Positions 24,832 through 31,938 of a stretch of DNA of 42,601 nt are shown one piece after another (positions within the stretch are counted from its first letter, which is position 1; the number at the start of each line of letters is the position of its first letter). The translations under genes were made by a program, and so were the position numbers. The stretch spans positions 1-42,601 of the forward strand of contig SCRU01000051.1 in the NCBI GenBank assembly GCA_004323695.1. The letters run 5' to 3'. The notes beneath the pieces are model-generated. The model searched no databases, was not told the DNA's origin, and saw only the letters and a list, made by a program, of their open reading frames with translations. This DNA comes from Burkholderiaceae bacterium. GTDB taxonomy: Bacteria > Pseudomonadota > Gammaproteobacteria > Burkholderiales > Burkholderiaceae_C.

Positions 24832-26184
24832 ATGCGATGGTTTGCAATGCCGAAGGTAACGGTCAGCCTGGTTCTGGCGGCGCTGGCGGCCTGTCTCCTG
24901 GTGGGCATCAACGAAGCGGGTTACAAGCGGTCTGTCGCGGCCATGCACGACATGGCGAAAGCACAGCGCGCGCGCACCGACCTCGGAACCCTGCTCAAAA
25001 TCATGCTCGATGCGGAAACGGGGCAGCGCGGCTATCTGCTGACGGGCAATACCGATTACCTCGCGCCCTATGACTCGGCCGTGAACGCGGTGCACCGGAC
25101 CCTGGAGCAGTTGCGCGCAGGCTATGCCGAAAATCCCGATGATCTCCTTGAATTCGACAAATTGGCGAAGGACGTGGCAGGCAAGATATCGGCCATGGCC
25201 GTCACAGTCCGCCTGCGCGAGCAGGGGAAGGAAGACGGCTGGAAAGCCGTGCTGCTTACCGACGTGGGCAAGGAGCAAATGGACGCCATCCGAAGCCAGT
25301 TCGACAAACTGATCGAGCGCAGCGCGCGCAAGGTGGAGATCAACCAGGCGCAAATTCTGCAAGCCCTGCAGCTGTCGCGCATCGGCATCGCGCTGGTCGC
25401 CCTGACCGGGCTGCTCGCGTTCTACATGTATCTGCGCCAGAGCAATGCGCTGCAGCTGTCGGGACAGAGGGAGCAGGAATCCCTGAAGCGCGAGCGCGAT
25501 CAGCTCGAGCGCCAGGTGCGTGAGCGTACCGAGAATCTGGCCGCGCTGGCCACCCACTTGCAGCAGGTGCGCGAGGAAGAGCGCGGCCATCTGGCCCGCG
25601 AATTGCACGACGAACTCGGCTCGCTGCTGACCGCGGCCAAGCTGGACGTGGCCAGACTCAAGTCGAGACAGGGCAACGCATCCGCGGACACGGCACAGCG
25701 CCTGCAACACCTGAACGACACGCTCAATAGTGGCATCGCACTGTCGCGCCGCATCGTCGAAGATCTGCGCCCGTCGTCGCTGGCGCACCTGGGGTTGGCG
25801 GCCGCGCTTGAAATCCTGGCACAAGAATTCGGCGAGCGGGCCCGCGTGGACGTCAGCACGGAGCTCGATCCGGTTGAGCTGGCCGATTCGGCGCAACTCA
25901 CGATCTACCGGTTGGTGCAGGAGTCGCTGACCAATATTGGCAAGTATGCGAACGCGCGCAAGGTCGCCGTCCGGCTGCAGAACTTCGATGGCTACATCAA
26001 CGTGGACGTCACGGACGATGGCCAGGGATTCGACGCCACCCGCACGCCCCGCTCCAGCCACGGACTGAGCGGCATGAAACACCGGGTGGAGGCAACGGGC
26101 GGCCGCCTCACCGTCACCTCTCGCGCCGGCGAAGGGAGCTGTATCTCCGCCTTCATCCCCAAGGACTCCGGCAAGAAGGCCTGA
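24832..26184 (+). CDS. Sensor histidine kinase with CHASE3 domain, NarX-like
   Basis: A 450-residue inner-membrane kinase. Membrane segment 1 (about residues 10-26), a periplasmic CHASE3 sensor (about 35-180, with the hallmark DAETGQRGYLLTG), segment 2 (about 183-200), a coiled coil rich in Glu/Arg, the HisKA_3 dimerisation helix with His259 in RELHDELGSLLTAAKLD, and an HATPase domain with Asn368 in QESLTNIGKYANA and TDDGQGFD. In the N-box a Tyr stands where His is common (NxxKH). GGAG lies well placed before the ATG. It is divergent from the NarL-type regulator. CHASE3 ligands are generally unknown, so the signal cannot be named. Confidence 0.94.
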   Translation: MRWFAMPKVTVSLVLAALAACLLVGINEAGYKRSVAAMHDMAKAQRARTDLGTLLKIMLDAETGQRGYLLTGNTDYLAPYDSAVNAVHRTLEQLRAGYAENPDDLLEFDKLAKDVAGKISAMAVTVRLREQGKEDGWKAVLLTDVGKEQMDAIRSQFDKLIERSARKVEINQAQILQALQLSRIGIALVALTGLLAFYMYLRQSNALQLSGQREQESLKRERDQLERQVRERTENLAALATHLQQVREEERGHLARELHDELGSLLTAAKLDVARLKSRQGNASADTAQRLQHLNDTLNSGIALSRRIVEDLRPSSLAHLGLAAALEILAQEFGERARVDVSTELDPVELADSAQLTIYRLVQESLTNIGKYANARKVAVRLQNFDGYINVDVTDDGQGFDATRTPRSSHGLSGMKHRVEATGGRLTVTSRAGEGSCISAFIPKDSGKKA

Positions 26185-26431
26185 CTGGTTGCACGGCGCA
26201 GGCACCTGCCTGTGTGTCAGCGCGCTCCTACACCCCTGCACCGCAAAAACTGACAGCGGCGCAGGGTGCCCGCCGATAAACAGCGGCCGGCGCCGGCCTC
26301 AAGCTTGTCATGACCGGTGCGGCGATCGCGCTTTTCACGCCGCGCCTCTCAGGACGTCGTCGAAACGGCGGGTAAATCCGTCATGTTCGACGTCGAGTCG
26401 AAAACCATCCGCCCTATTGGAAGAAACCATC

Positions 26432-26746
26432 ATGAAATACACCCGCGCCATCGCATTTGCAGCTCTCACCGGCATCTTGGCCATCACCACGGGTTGTGCC
26501 GTCTCGCGCGGCCAGGAAACCATGGGGTCCTACGTGGACGATGCGTCCATCACCGCACAAGTCAAAGCCAAATTTGTCGGAGACCACAATGTGGACGCCA
26601 CCGCCATCAAGGTCAATACCTTGAACGGCACGGTTCAATTGTCCGGATTCGCCAAGTCGGCCGAGGAAAGGGACCGCGCCGTGAGCGATGCGCGCAGCGT
26701 CAATGGCGTGAGGGACGTGCATGACAGCATCCTCGTACGGCCATGA
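26432..26746 (+). CDS. BON-domain lipoprotein
   Basis: A 104-residue exported protein. The signal peptide ends in ITTGC, giving a lipidated Cys22; the residue at -3 is Thr, which is atypical, so lipidation is likely but not certain. One BON domain follows (about residues 37-104) with DASITAQVKAKFVGD, VNTLNGTVQLSGF and VNGVRDVHDSI. BON proteins such as OsmY and DolP bind phospholipid and are tied to envelope stress. GGAAG precedes the ATG. The 247-base gap upstream (26185-26431) holds a G+C palindrome at 26285-26298 and no clear gene. It lies downstream of the kinase and may be a target of that system, judged by position only. Confidence 0.9.
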   Translation: MKYTRAIAFAALTGILAITTGCAVSRGQETMGSYVDDASITAQVKAKFVGDHNVDATAIKVNTLNGTVQLSGFAKSAEERDRAVSDARSVNGVRDVHDSILVRP

Positions 26747-26766
26747 CGCGGTGGCTGCTGAAACCG

Positions 26767-27327
26767 TCACCCGCGGCCGGATTCTGCCGCATCGGGATCC
26801 GGATCCATCAATTCGCGACGCATGCGTGTGCCGTGCCGACGGTCGGCCCTGGGCAGATCGGCGCGCTCGACCATCTCGCCGGCCCGCTGCTGCAGGCGAA
26901 TCAATATATTGTCCAGCGCGTCGATCTCCGGCCTGCCCAGCGCCGACAGCAATTGCTGGTTGATCCCGGTGACGAGCGGGAATATGGCCGCATAGAGCGC
27001 CCGGCCTTCATCCGTCAGCGCCAGTGAAATCTGTCGCCGGTCATCCGGCCGCGCATCGCGCCGCACCAGCTTCTTCGCGACCAGGGTGGTGAGCGCCCTG
27101 GAGGTGCGTGCCCGGTCCAACTGGGCACGTTGCGCGAGCTCCGACGAAAATACCCCCTCCTCAAGGGCCAGCAGAGCCAGCACCCGCCACTCACGCCGGG
27201 TGATGCCGAATTGCCCCTCGCATAAACGCACCACCAGACTGCCTGAGACCGCCAGGACCCGGCTCATGCGGTAAAGCAACAGGCCATCCAGGCTTGTCGG
27301 GCTGGCCAACGATTCGGGACGGGACAT
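26767..27327 (-). CDS. MarR-family transcriptional regulator
   Basis: A 186-residue winged-helix dimeric repressor. The N-terminal helix SLDGLLLYRMSRVLAVSGSL leads to the DNA-binding part: FGITRREWRVLALLA, then FSSELAQRAQLDRARTSRAL (recognition helix) and the wing VRRDARPDDRRQISLALTDEG. The tail is unusually charged (RADLPRADRRHGTRMRREL). I start it at ATG 27327 with GGGAG upstream; a TTG at 27342 is in frame but lies before that ribosome site. It is divergent from the Bug receptor gene, with overlapping inverted repeats 22 bases before its start, so it likely represses itself and the receptor-sulfatase genes until a small aromatic or acidic ligand binds. Confidence 0.93.
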   Translation of the reverse strand: MSRPESLASPTSLDGLLLYRMSRVLAVSGSLVVRLCEGQFGITRREWRVLALLALEEGVFSSELAQRAQLDRARTSRALTTLVAKKLVRRDARPDDRRQISLALTDEGRALYAAIFPLVTGINQQLLSALGRPEIDALDNILIRLQQRAGEMVERADLPRADRRHGTRMRRELMDPDPDAAESGRG

Positions 27328-27348
27328 GCGGGTTACTCCCAAGAATGA

Positions 27349-27366
27349 TTGATTAGATCAATTGAT
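27349..27366. promoter_or_regulatory. Candidate MarR operator
   Basis: TTGATTAGATCAATTGAT contains two overlapping dyads: TTGAT-TAG-ATCAA and the perfect palindrome ATCAATTGAT. It is the most AT-rich spot in the divergent gap, 22 bases from the MarR start and 112 bases before the receptor gene. Confidence 0.5.
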
Positions 27367-27477
27367 TGTGTGGTGGTTAAAGTGTCCGTGCAAATACATC
27401 GGCGCGCGGCATCCGTGATGCGGCGTGGCCGGTGGCCATTGCACTTCATCTGAAGGCTTGCACGAAAGGTAGCTCCC

Positions 27478-28470
27478 ATGTTCAACGATCGCCCACTGAC
27501 TCGCCGCCAATCGATTGCTGCCGTCACCGCCCTGCTGGTGACGCTGGGACCAGGCGCGGGACAGGCGCTTGCACAAGGCACTTATCCGGACAAAGCCGTG
27601 ACGTTCGTCAACACGTTTCCGCCCGGTGGTCCCTCGGACATCCTCGCACGTTCGATCGCCAGCGTCCTGGACACCACCCTGAAGCAGCACTTCATCGTGG
27701 AAAACAAGCCCGGAGCTGCCGGCAACATCGGGGCCGACTACGTGGCCAAGAGCCGGCCTGACGGTTACACCGTGCTGTTCGGCATTGGCACCACCTTCAC
27801 GGTCAATCCGCACCTTTACAAATCCATCCCCTTCAAAGCCAGCGATTTCAAACCCGTCATGATTCTGGCCACATCGGGCCTGTTGGTGGGCGTCAATCCA
27901 ACTACCGGCATCAAGTCGATGAGCGAACTCGTCGCGCGGGCAAAGACGAAGACGCTGAATTTCAGCTCCGGAGGAAACGGAAGTCCAGGTCACCTGGAGG
28001 TGGCGTTGTTCAACGAATTGACGAAGGACAAGCTCGTTCACATCCCCTTCAAGGGCAATTCCCCCGCCGTCAGCGCCGTCGTCTCGGGCGAGGTCGATGG
28101 GGGCGTGCTGGCCACCCCGGGCATGCTGCCCTTCGTCAAAGCCGGCAAAATCACGGCGTTGGCGGTCACCAGCCGGCAGCGCTCGAAACTGGCTCCGGAC
28201 ATACCCACCGTGGCCGAACTCGGATACGAGGCTCTGCAGCAGGAGGTGCTGTATGTGGCCATGGTGCCTGCCGCCACCCCCGAGCCGGTCGTGCAGGTAC
28301 TGCAACAGGCCTTTGCGGACGCACTCGCGCGCCCCGACATGCGAAAACACATGGGCGTCCTGGACCTTCAGTTCGATGGCGCCACGGGCGCCGCCGCCGA
28401 GAAGCGGCTGGCACAGGATTCGGAGCGCTTTGGCCATATCATTCAAACGACCGGCATGAAACTCGGCTGA
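27478..28470 (+). CDS. Bug-family (TctC-like) periplasmic substrate-binding protein
   Basis: A 330-residue periplasmic receptor of the tripartite tricarboxylate transporter family. The signal peptide (to about residue 35, QALAQG) contains TRRQS and may use the Tat route. The mature part has YPDKAVTFVNTFPPGGPSDI, in which the usual ligand loop is intact, then KPGAAGNIGADYVAKSRPDGYT, NFSSGGNGSPGHLE and VDGGVLATPGML. Bug proteins mostly bind small carboxylates. No membrane partner (TctA or TctB) is in the window, which is common for this large family. It is followed after 21 bases by a sulfatase gene, so the two are probably one operon controlled by the divergent MarR protein. The ligand could be a sulfated or carboxylated compound. 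Confidence 0.94.
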   Translation: MFNDRPLTRRQSIAAVTALLVTLGPGAGQALAQGTYPDKAVTFVNTFPPGGPSDILARSIASVLDTTLKQHFIVENKPGAAGNIGADYVAKSRPDGYTVLFGIGTTFTVNPHLYKSIPFKASDFKPVMILATSGLLVGVNPTTGIKSMSELVARAKTKTLNFSSGGNGSPGHLEVALFNELTKDKLVHIPFKGNSPAVSAVVSGEVDGGVLATPGMLPFVKAGKITALAVTSRQRSKLAPDIPTVAELGYEALQQEVLYVAMVPAATPEPVVQVLQQAFADALARPDMRKHMGVLDLQFDGATGAAAEKRLAQDSERFGHIIQTTGMKLG

Positions 28471-28491
28471 ACAAGGAAACGCGCGGATCCG

Positions 28492-29808
28492 ATGAAACAA
28501 CCCAACATCATCTTCATCGTCGCCGACGATCTCGGTTATGCCGACCTGGGGTGCTATGGCGGGCGCGATGCCCTCTTTGGGTCCGTCTCACCCGTTCTGG
28601 ACGGACTTGCTGCCCAGGGGCTCAAGTTCACCCAGGGTTATGCGAATTCCCCCGTGTGTTCGCCCACGCGCTTCGCGCTGATGACGGCCCGCTACCAGTA
28701 CCGCCTGCGCGGCGCGGCCGAGGAACCGATCAACAGCAAGAGCCGCGGCAGCGCCACGCTCGGCCTGCCCCCCGAGCACCCGACGCTGCCCTCGCTGCTG
28801 CGCGGCGCCGGCTACCGCACCGCGCTGATCGGCAAATGGCACCTGGGCTATCTGCCGAACTTCGGCCCGCTGCGCTCGGGCTACGAGGAATTCTTCGGCC
28901 CGACCTCGGGCGGTGTCGACTACTTCACCCACTGCGATTCGAGTGGCCGGCACGACCTGTGTGTCGGTGAAGAAGATCAACACCATGAGGGCTACCTGAC
29001 CGACCTGCTCTCGCAACGTGCCGTCGACTACGTGGATCGCATGGCGCAGCAGCCGTCGCCGTTCTTCCTGAGCCTGCACTACACCGCGCCGCACTGGCCG
29101 TGGGAGACGCGCGACGACGCGCACAAGGCGCCGGCCATCAAGAACAACCTGTTCGACCTGGCGGGCGGCAACATCCACATTTACCGGCGCATGATCCATC
29201 ACATGGACGAGGGCATCGGCTGGCTCATGGCCGCGCTCGAAAAGCACGGCATCGCCCGCAACACGCTGGTGGTGTTCACCAGTGACAACGGCGGCGAACG
29301 TTTTTCCGACAACTGGCCGCTGGTGGGCGGCAAGATGGACCTGACCGAGGGCGGCATCCGCGTGCCGTGGATCGCCCATTGGCCGGAAATGATCAAACCG
29401 GGCGCCGAAAGCACCCAGCACTGCATGACCATGGACTGGTCGGCCACCCTGCTGGACGCGGCCGGTGCGGCGGCGCATCCGGATTACCCGCTGGACGGTG
29501 TATCGCTGCTGCCGGTGCTGCGCGATCCGTCACACCATTTTCACCGGCCGCTGCACTGGCGCATGAACCACCGCAGCCAGCGCGCGCTGCGCGACGGCGA
29601 CTGGAAATACCTCACGGTGGACGGAAACGAATACCTGTTCAACATTCCGGCCGACGAGCGTGAGCGCGCAAACCACGCGCGGCTGGAGCCGGCGCGCCTG
29701 GACGCGATGCGCGCGGCCTGGCAGGCCTGGGACGCCACCATGCCGGCCATTCCCGCCGACGCCACGGTGAGCCTGGGCTATTCCTACAAGGACATGCCGC
29801 AGCGCTGA
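28492..29808 (+). CDS. Type I sulfatase (formylglycine-dependent)
   Basis: A 438-residue sulfate-ester hydrolase of the alkaline-phosphatase superfamily. The N-terminal metal site is IIFIVADDLGYADLGCYG. The Cys that must be oxidised to formylglycine is Cys56 in the CSPTR motif, with TARY after it. Further active-site parts are IGKWHLGYLP, LHYTAPHWPW, and VVFTSDNGGE with the second metal ligands. No signal peptide is present, so the enzyme would be cytoplasmic, unlike many sulfatases; its substrate must then be imported. No maturation enzyme is encoded nearby. It follows the Bug receptor gene closely. Substrate not readable; arylsulfatase-like. Confidence 0.93.
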   Translation: MKQPNIIFIVADDLGYADLGCYGGRDALFGSVSPVLDGLAAQGLKFTQGYANSPVCSPTRFALMTARYQYRLRGAAEEPINSKSRGSATLGLPPEHPTLPSLLRGAGYRTALIGKWHLGYLPNFGPLRSGYEEFFGPTSGGVDYFTHCDSSGRHDLCVGEEDQHHEGYLTDLLSQRAVDYVDRMAQQPSPFFLSLHYTAPHWPWETRDDAHKAPAIKNNLFDLAGGNIHIYRRMIHHMDEGIGWLMAALEKHGIARNTLVVFTSDNGGERFSDNWPLVGGKMDLTEGGIRVPWIAHWPEMIKPGAESTQHCMTMDWSATLLDAAGAAAHPDYPLDGVSLLPVLRDPSHHFHRPLHWRMNHRSQRALRDGDWKYLTVDGNEYLFNIPADERERANHARLEPARLDAMRAAWQAWDATMPAIPADATVSLGYSYKDMPQR

Positions 29809-30671
29809 TGGGGTACCGCACTGACGATCCAGCCTTCCAGCGGATCGATATCCGCGGGCAATCCGTAGCATGGCGCTCCCTGCGCATGCCGGGTCTGCGC
29901 CCAGGCGGCCTGCAGCAGGCACAGCGTGGCATCCAGGCAATCGCCGCTCGCATCGTCGGCCAGCGCATCGCGCTGGGCATGGGTCAGTTTCAGGTGCAGG
30001 CCCAACCGGGTCTGGCCGTGCTCCAGCGCGGTGAGCAGGTCTTTGCGCGCAATCAGGCGCTCGGGTGTCTGTTTCACGGCGCTGTCGCTCTTGTAGCTGC
30101 GCCGGCCCAGGATCTCGCGCGCCAGCAGCCCGGGATAGCCTTCGAGCGCCACCCTCGCACGGTCGCCCTCGTGCAGACCGGGCAAATACGCACCGGCGTC
30201 CCGCAGCAGCGGTACACCCGCATGCAGCATGAATGCCACCGGCGGGTTCACCCATTTCATGGACGGGCTCGAACCGGCGGGCCCGTCGGTCTTGCGATGC
30301 GCGAATTTGGCGCCGGCGGGACGCGCGTCGCAATACGCGGCGAATGTCGCCCGGATCGTCTCGCGGCTCAGGCCGGCATAGTGGTTGATGCAGGCATTCC
30401 ACTGCGTCGGCCAGCCCAGATGTTCGACCAGCGGGCGCGGCAGGCCGAACGGAAAGTCGAATGCGCCCACCCACGCACGCGGCTCGCGCAGCCATTGCCC
30501 AAAGCCATCCAGGGATTCGAGGCGCTCCAGTTTCATTAGCACAACGCGCATGCCTGACAAGGACCCCAGAGCCAAAACAACGGGTTTTCGGCGCGAGGGA
30601 CTGCTGCTGAAGTCGCAACCCACGAGCAGCGGCGCGTCGGGTCCGGACGCGAGTGCCGATGGGCCGCTCAC
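29784..30671 (-). CDS. DUF429 family protein
   Basis: A 295-residue protein of the DUF429 family, which is predicted to have an RNase H-like fold and to be nuclease-related; function is not established. Family marks are VGCDFSSSPSRRKPVVLALG at the N-terminus, GAFDFPFGLP, EGYPGLLARE and the C-terminal DDASGDCLDATLCLLQAAWA. The conserved acidic residues Asp in GCDFS, FDFPF and DCLDA would fit a metal site. The start is a GTG just after the BLUF gene. Its 3' end overlaps the sulfatase 3' end by 25 bases on the opposite strand. It is probably read from the folE-BLUF transcript. Confidence 0.85.
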   Translation of the reverse strand: MSGPSALASGPDAPLLVGCDFSSSPSRRKPVVLALGSLSGMRVVLMKLERLESLDGFGQWLREPRAWVGAFDFPFGLPRPLVEHLGWPTQWNACINHYAGLSRETIRATFAAYCDARPAGAKFAHRKTDGPAGSSPSMKWVNPPVAFMLHAGVPLLRDAGAYLPGLHEGDRARVALEGYPGLLAREILGRRSYKSDSAVKQTPERLIARKDLLTALEHGQTRLGLHLKLTHAQRDALADDASGDCLDATLCLLQAAWAQTRHAQGAPCYGLPADIDPLEGWIVSAVPHQRCGMSL

Positions 30672-30690
30672 AGGACGCGGGCGCGGGCCA

Positions 30691-31113
30691 TCAGATCCTG
30701 CCGCAGATCGAGGCCGTGGCCATCAACTCCTCGAGCAAAGCGAGCGACACGCGGCCCGACACCGCATAAGGGTCGAGTTCGGGCTTCTCCGAATACTTCA
30801 TCAGAATATTCGTGTTGATCTTGGAGAGGTTGACCTGGCCCATGGTCCATCCGCCGAATCGGCGTTCGGAAATTTCCTCGTAGCTCAGCAGCACCACGTC
30901 CTTGTGCCGCGGATCCTTCTGGATGTGGCCATACAGGTCATTCACCGGAACCCGTCCGCCCTCGATGGCCTGAAGAAAAACGCCGCCGCCGTAACACAGG
31001 ATGCCCGTGATGCCCGAGACCGGGTTGTACTGGCGCGACTGCGTCAAAATCGAATCGATCGCGGCCGGGCTCGGGTCCACGGCGCGGCTGGCATAAAGCA
31101 AACGTACGAGCAT
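30691..31113 (-). CDS. BLUF-domain blue-light photoreceptor
   Basis: A 140-residue protein made of one BLUF domain, which binds FAD and senses blue light. The key residues are visible: Tyr7 in RLLYASRA, Asn30 in YNPVSGITGIL, Gln48 in FLQAIEGG, and Trp89/Met91 in GGWTMGQV. About 40 residues after the core form the C-terminal helices. There is no attached output domain, so it must signal by contact with another protein. It begins 4 bases after the folE stop, so it is co-transcribed with folE. Few flavin photoreceptors sit beside pterin synthesis genes by chance, so a light-response unit is plausible. Confidence 0.94.
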   Translation of the reverse strand: MLVRLLYASRAVDPSPAAIDSILTQSRQYNPVSGITGILCYGGGVFLQAIEGGRVPVNDLYGHIQKDPRHKDVVLLSYEEISERRFGGWTMGQVNLSKINTNILMKYSEKPELDPYAVSGRVSLALLEELMATASICGRI

Positions 31114-31117
31114 GGCA

Positions 31118-31819
31118 TCAATCCTTTTGCGGAATCAGGGATAAGAATTCGCGGCGCAGGTTCGGGTCCTTCAGGAACGCGCCGCGCATGACCGAGTTGA
31201 TCATCTTGCTGTCCAGATCCTTCACGCCGCGCCATGCCATGCAATAGTGGCTCGCCTGCATGACGATGGCCAGACCATCGGGCTGGGTCGTGCTCTGGAT
31301 CAGGTCGGCGAGCTGCACCACCGCTTCCTCCTGAATTTGCGGGCGCCCCATGATCCATTCGGCCAGCCGCGCGTACTTGGACAGGCCGATCACGTTGGTG
31401 TGTTCGTTCGGCATCACGCCAATCCAGATTTTTCCGATGACCGGACAGAAGTGGTGCGAGCAGGCGCTGCGCACGGTAATGGGTCCGACGATCATCAGCT
31501 CGTTCAGGTGCTCGACATTCGGGAATTCCGTGATCGACGGCGCCTGCACGTAGCGGCCATTGAAAACCTCGCGCAGGTACATCTTCGCCACGCGCCGGGC
31601 AGTGTTGTGCGTGTTGTGGTCGCCATCGGTATCGATCACCATGCTTTCGAGCACGCCCTTGAGCTTGCCCTCGACCTCGTCGAGCAACTGGTCAAGCTCG
31701 CCCGGCTTGATGAAATCGGCGATATTGTCGTTCGAATGAAAGCGCCGGCGCGCGGCTACCAGCCGCTCGCGTATCTTCACGGACACCGGCGTGCCCTCAT
31801 CTTGTTCGGCTGAACTCAT
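31118..31819 (-). CDS. folE: GTP cyclohydrolase I
   Basis: Converts GTP to 7,8-dihydroneopterin triphosphate, the entry step to folate and pterins (about 233 residues). Seen: DNTARRVAKMYL-type segment as HNTARRVAKMYLREVFNGRY, the zinc and active-site block RSACSHHFCPVIGKIWIGVMPN, VIGLSKYARLAEW, and the second zinc cysteine in ASHYCMAWRGV. The usual CEHH reads CSHH here, so it belongs to a diverged subgroup. I start at ATG 31819 because the earlier in-frame ATG at 31843 lies inside a promoter-like dyad. No clear ribosome site precedes either. It heads a folE-BLUF transcript. Whether it serves general folate synthesis or a pterin for light-related proteins is open. Confidence 0.92.
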   Translation of the reverse strand: MSSAEQDEGTPVSVKIRERLVAARRRFHSNDNIADFIKPGELDQLLDEVEGKLKGVLESMVIDTDGDHNTHNTARRVAKMYLREVFNGRYVQAPSITEFPNVEHLNELMIVGPITVRSACSHHFCPVIGKIWIGVMPNEHTNVIGLSKYARLAEWIMGRPQIQEEAVVQLADLIQSTTQPDGLAIVMQASHYCMAWRGVKDLDSKMINSVMRGAFLKDPNLRREFLSLIPQKD

Positions 31820-31837
31820 GGTGTCTGGTGTTTTCAA

Positions 31838-31879
31838 TAACATGAAAACATGTTACCAGCGATTCACAATGCATGGTAA
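31838..31879 (-). promoter_or_regulatory. Candidate folE promoter with an 18-base dyad operator
   Basis: On the minus strand TTACCA (31879-31874) and TAACAT (31855-31850) are 18 bases apart, a plausible sigma-70 promoter. The -10 box is part of a perfect dyad, TAACATG-AAAA-CATGTTA as read on the plus strand (31838-31855), which also covers the expected start of transcription. This is the classical position for a repressor site. Confidence 0.5.
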
Positions 31880-31880
31880 A

Positions 31881-31922
31881 TGCTGCAACCCCATACGCAC
31901 TCTATTCAAGTAGCTATCACTT
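31881..31922 (-). repeat. Dispersed repeat copy 4, between folE and the cardiolipin synthase gene
   Basis: On the minus strand: GATAGCT, nine bases, then GAGTGCGTATGGGGTTGCAG. It has the order and spacing of the other copies and ends two bases from the folE -35 box. It makes up about half of the folE-clsB gap. Confidence 0.5.
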
Positions 31923-31938
31923 CAGGAGTACACGGTTT

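Noticed and set aside
26285-26298. Perfect palindrome GGCCGGCGCCGGCC between the kinase and BON genes
   Set aside because: Pure G/C repeats of this sort are frequent by chance in this genome, and no T run or position ties it to a promoter or terminator.
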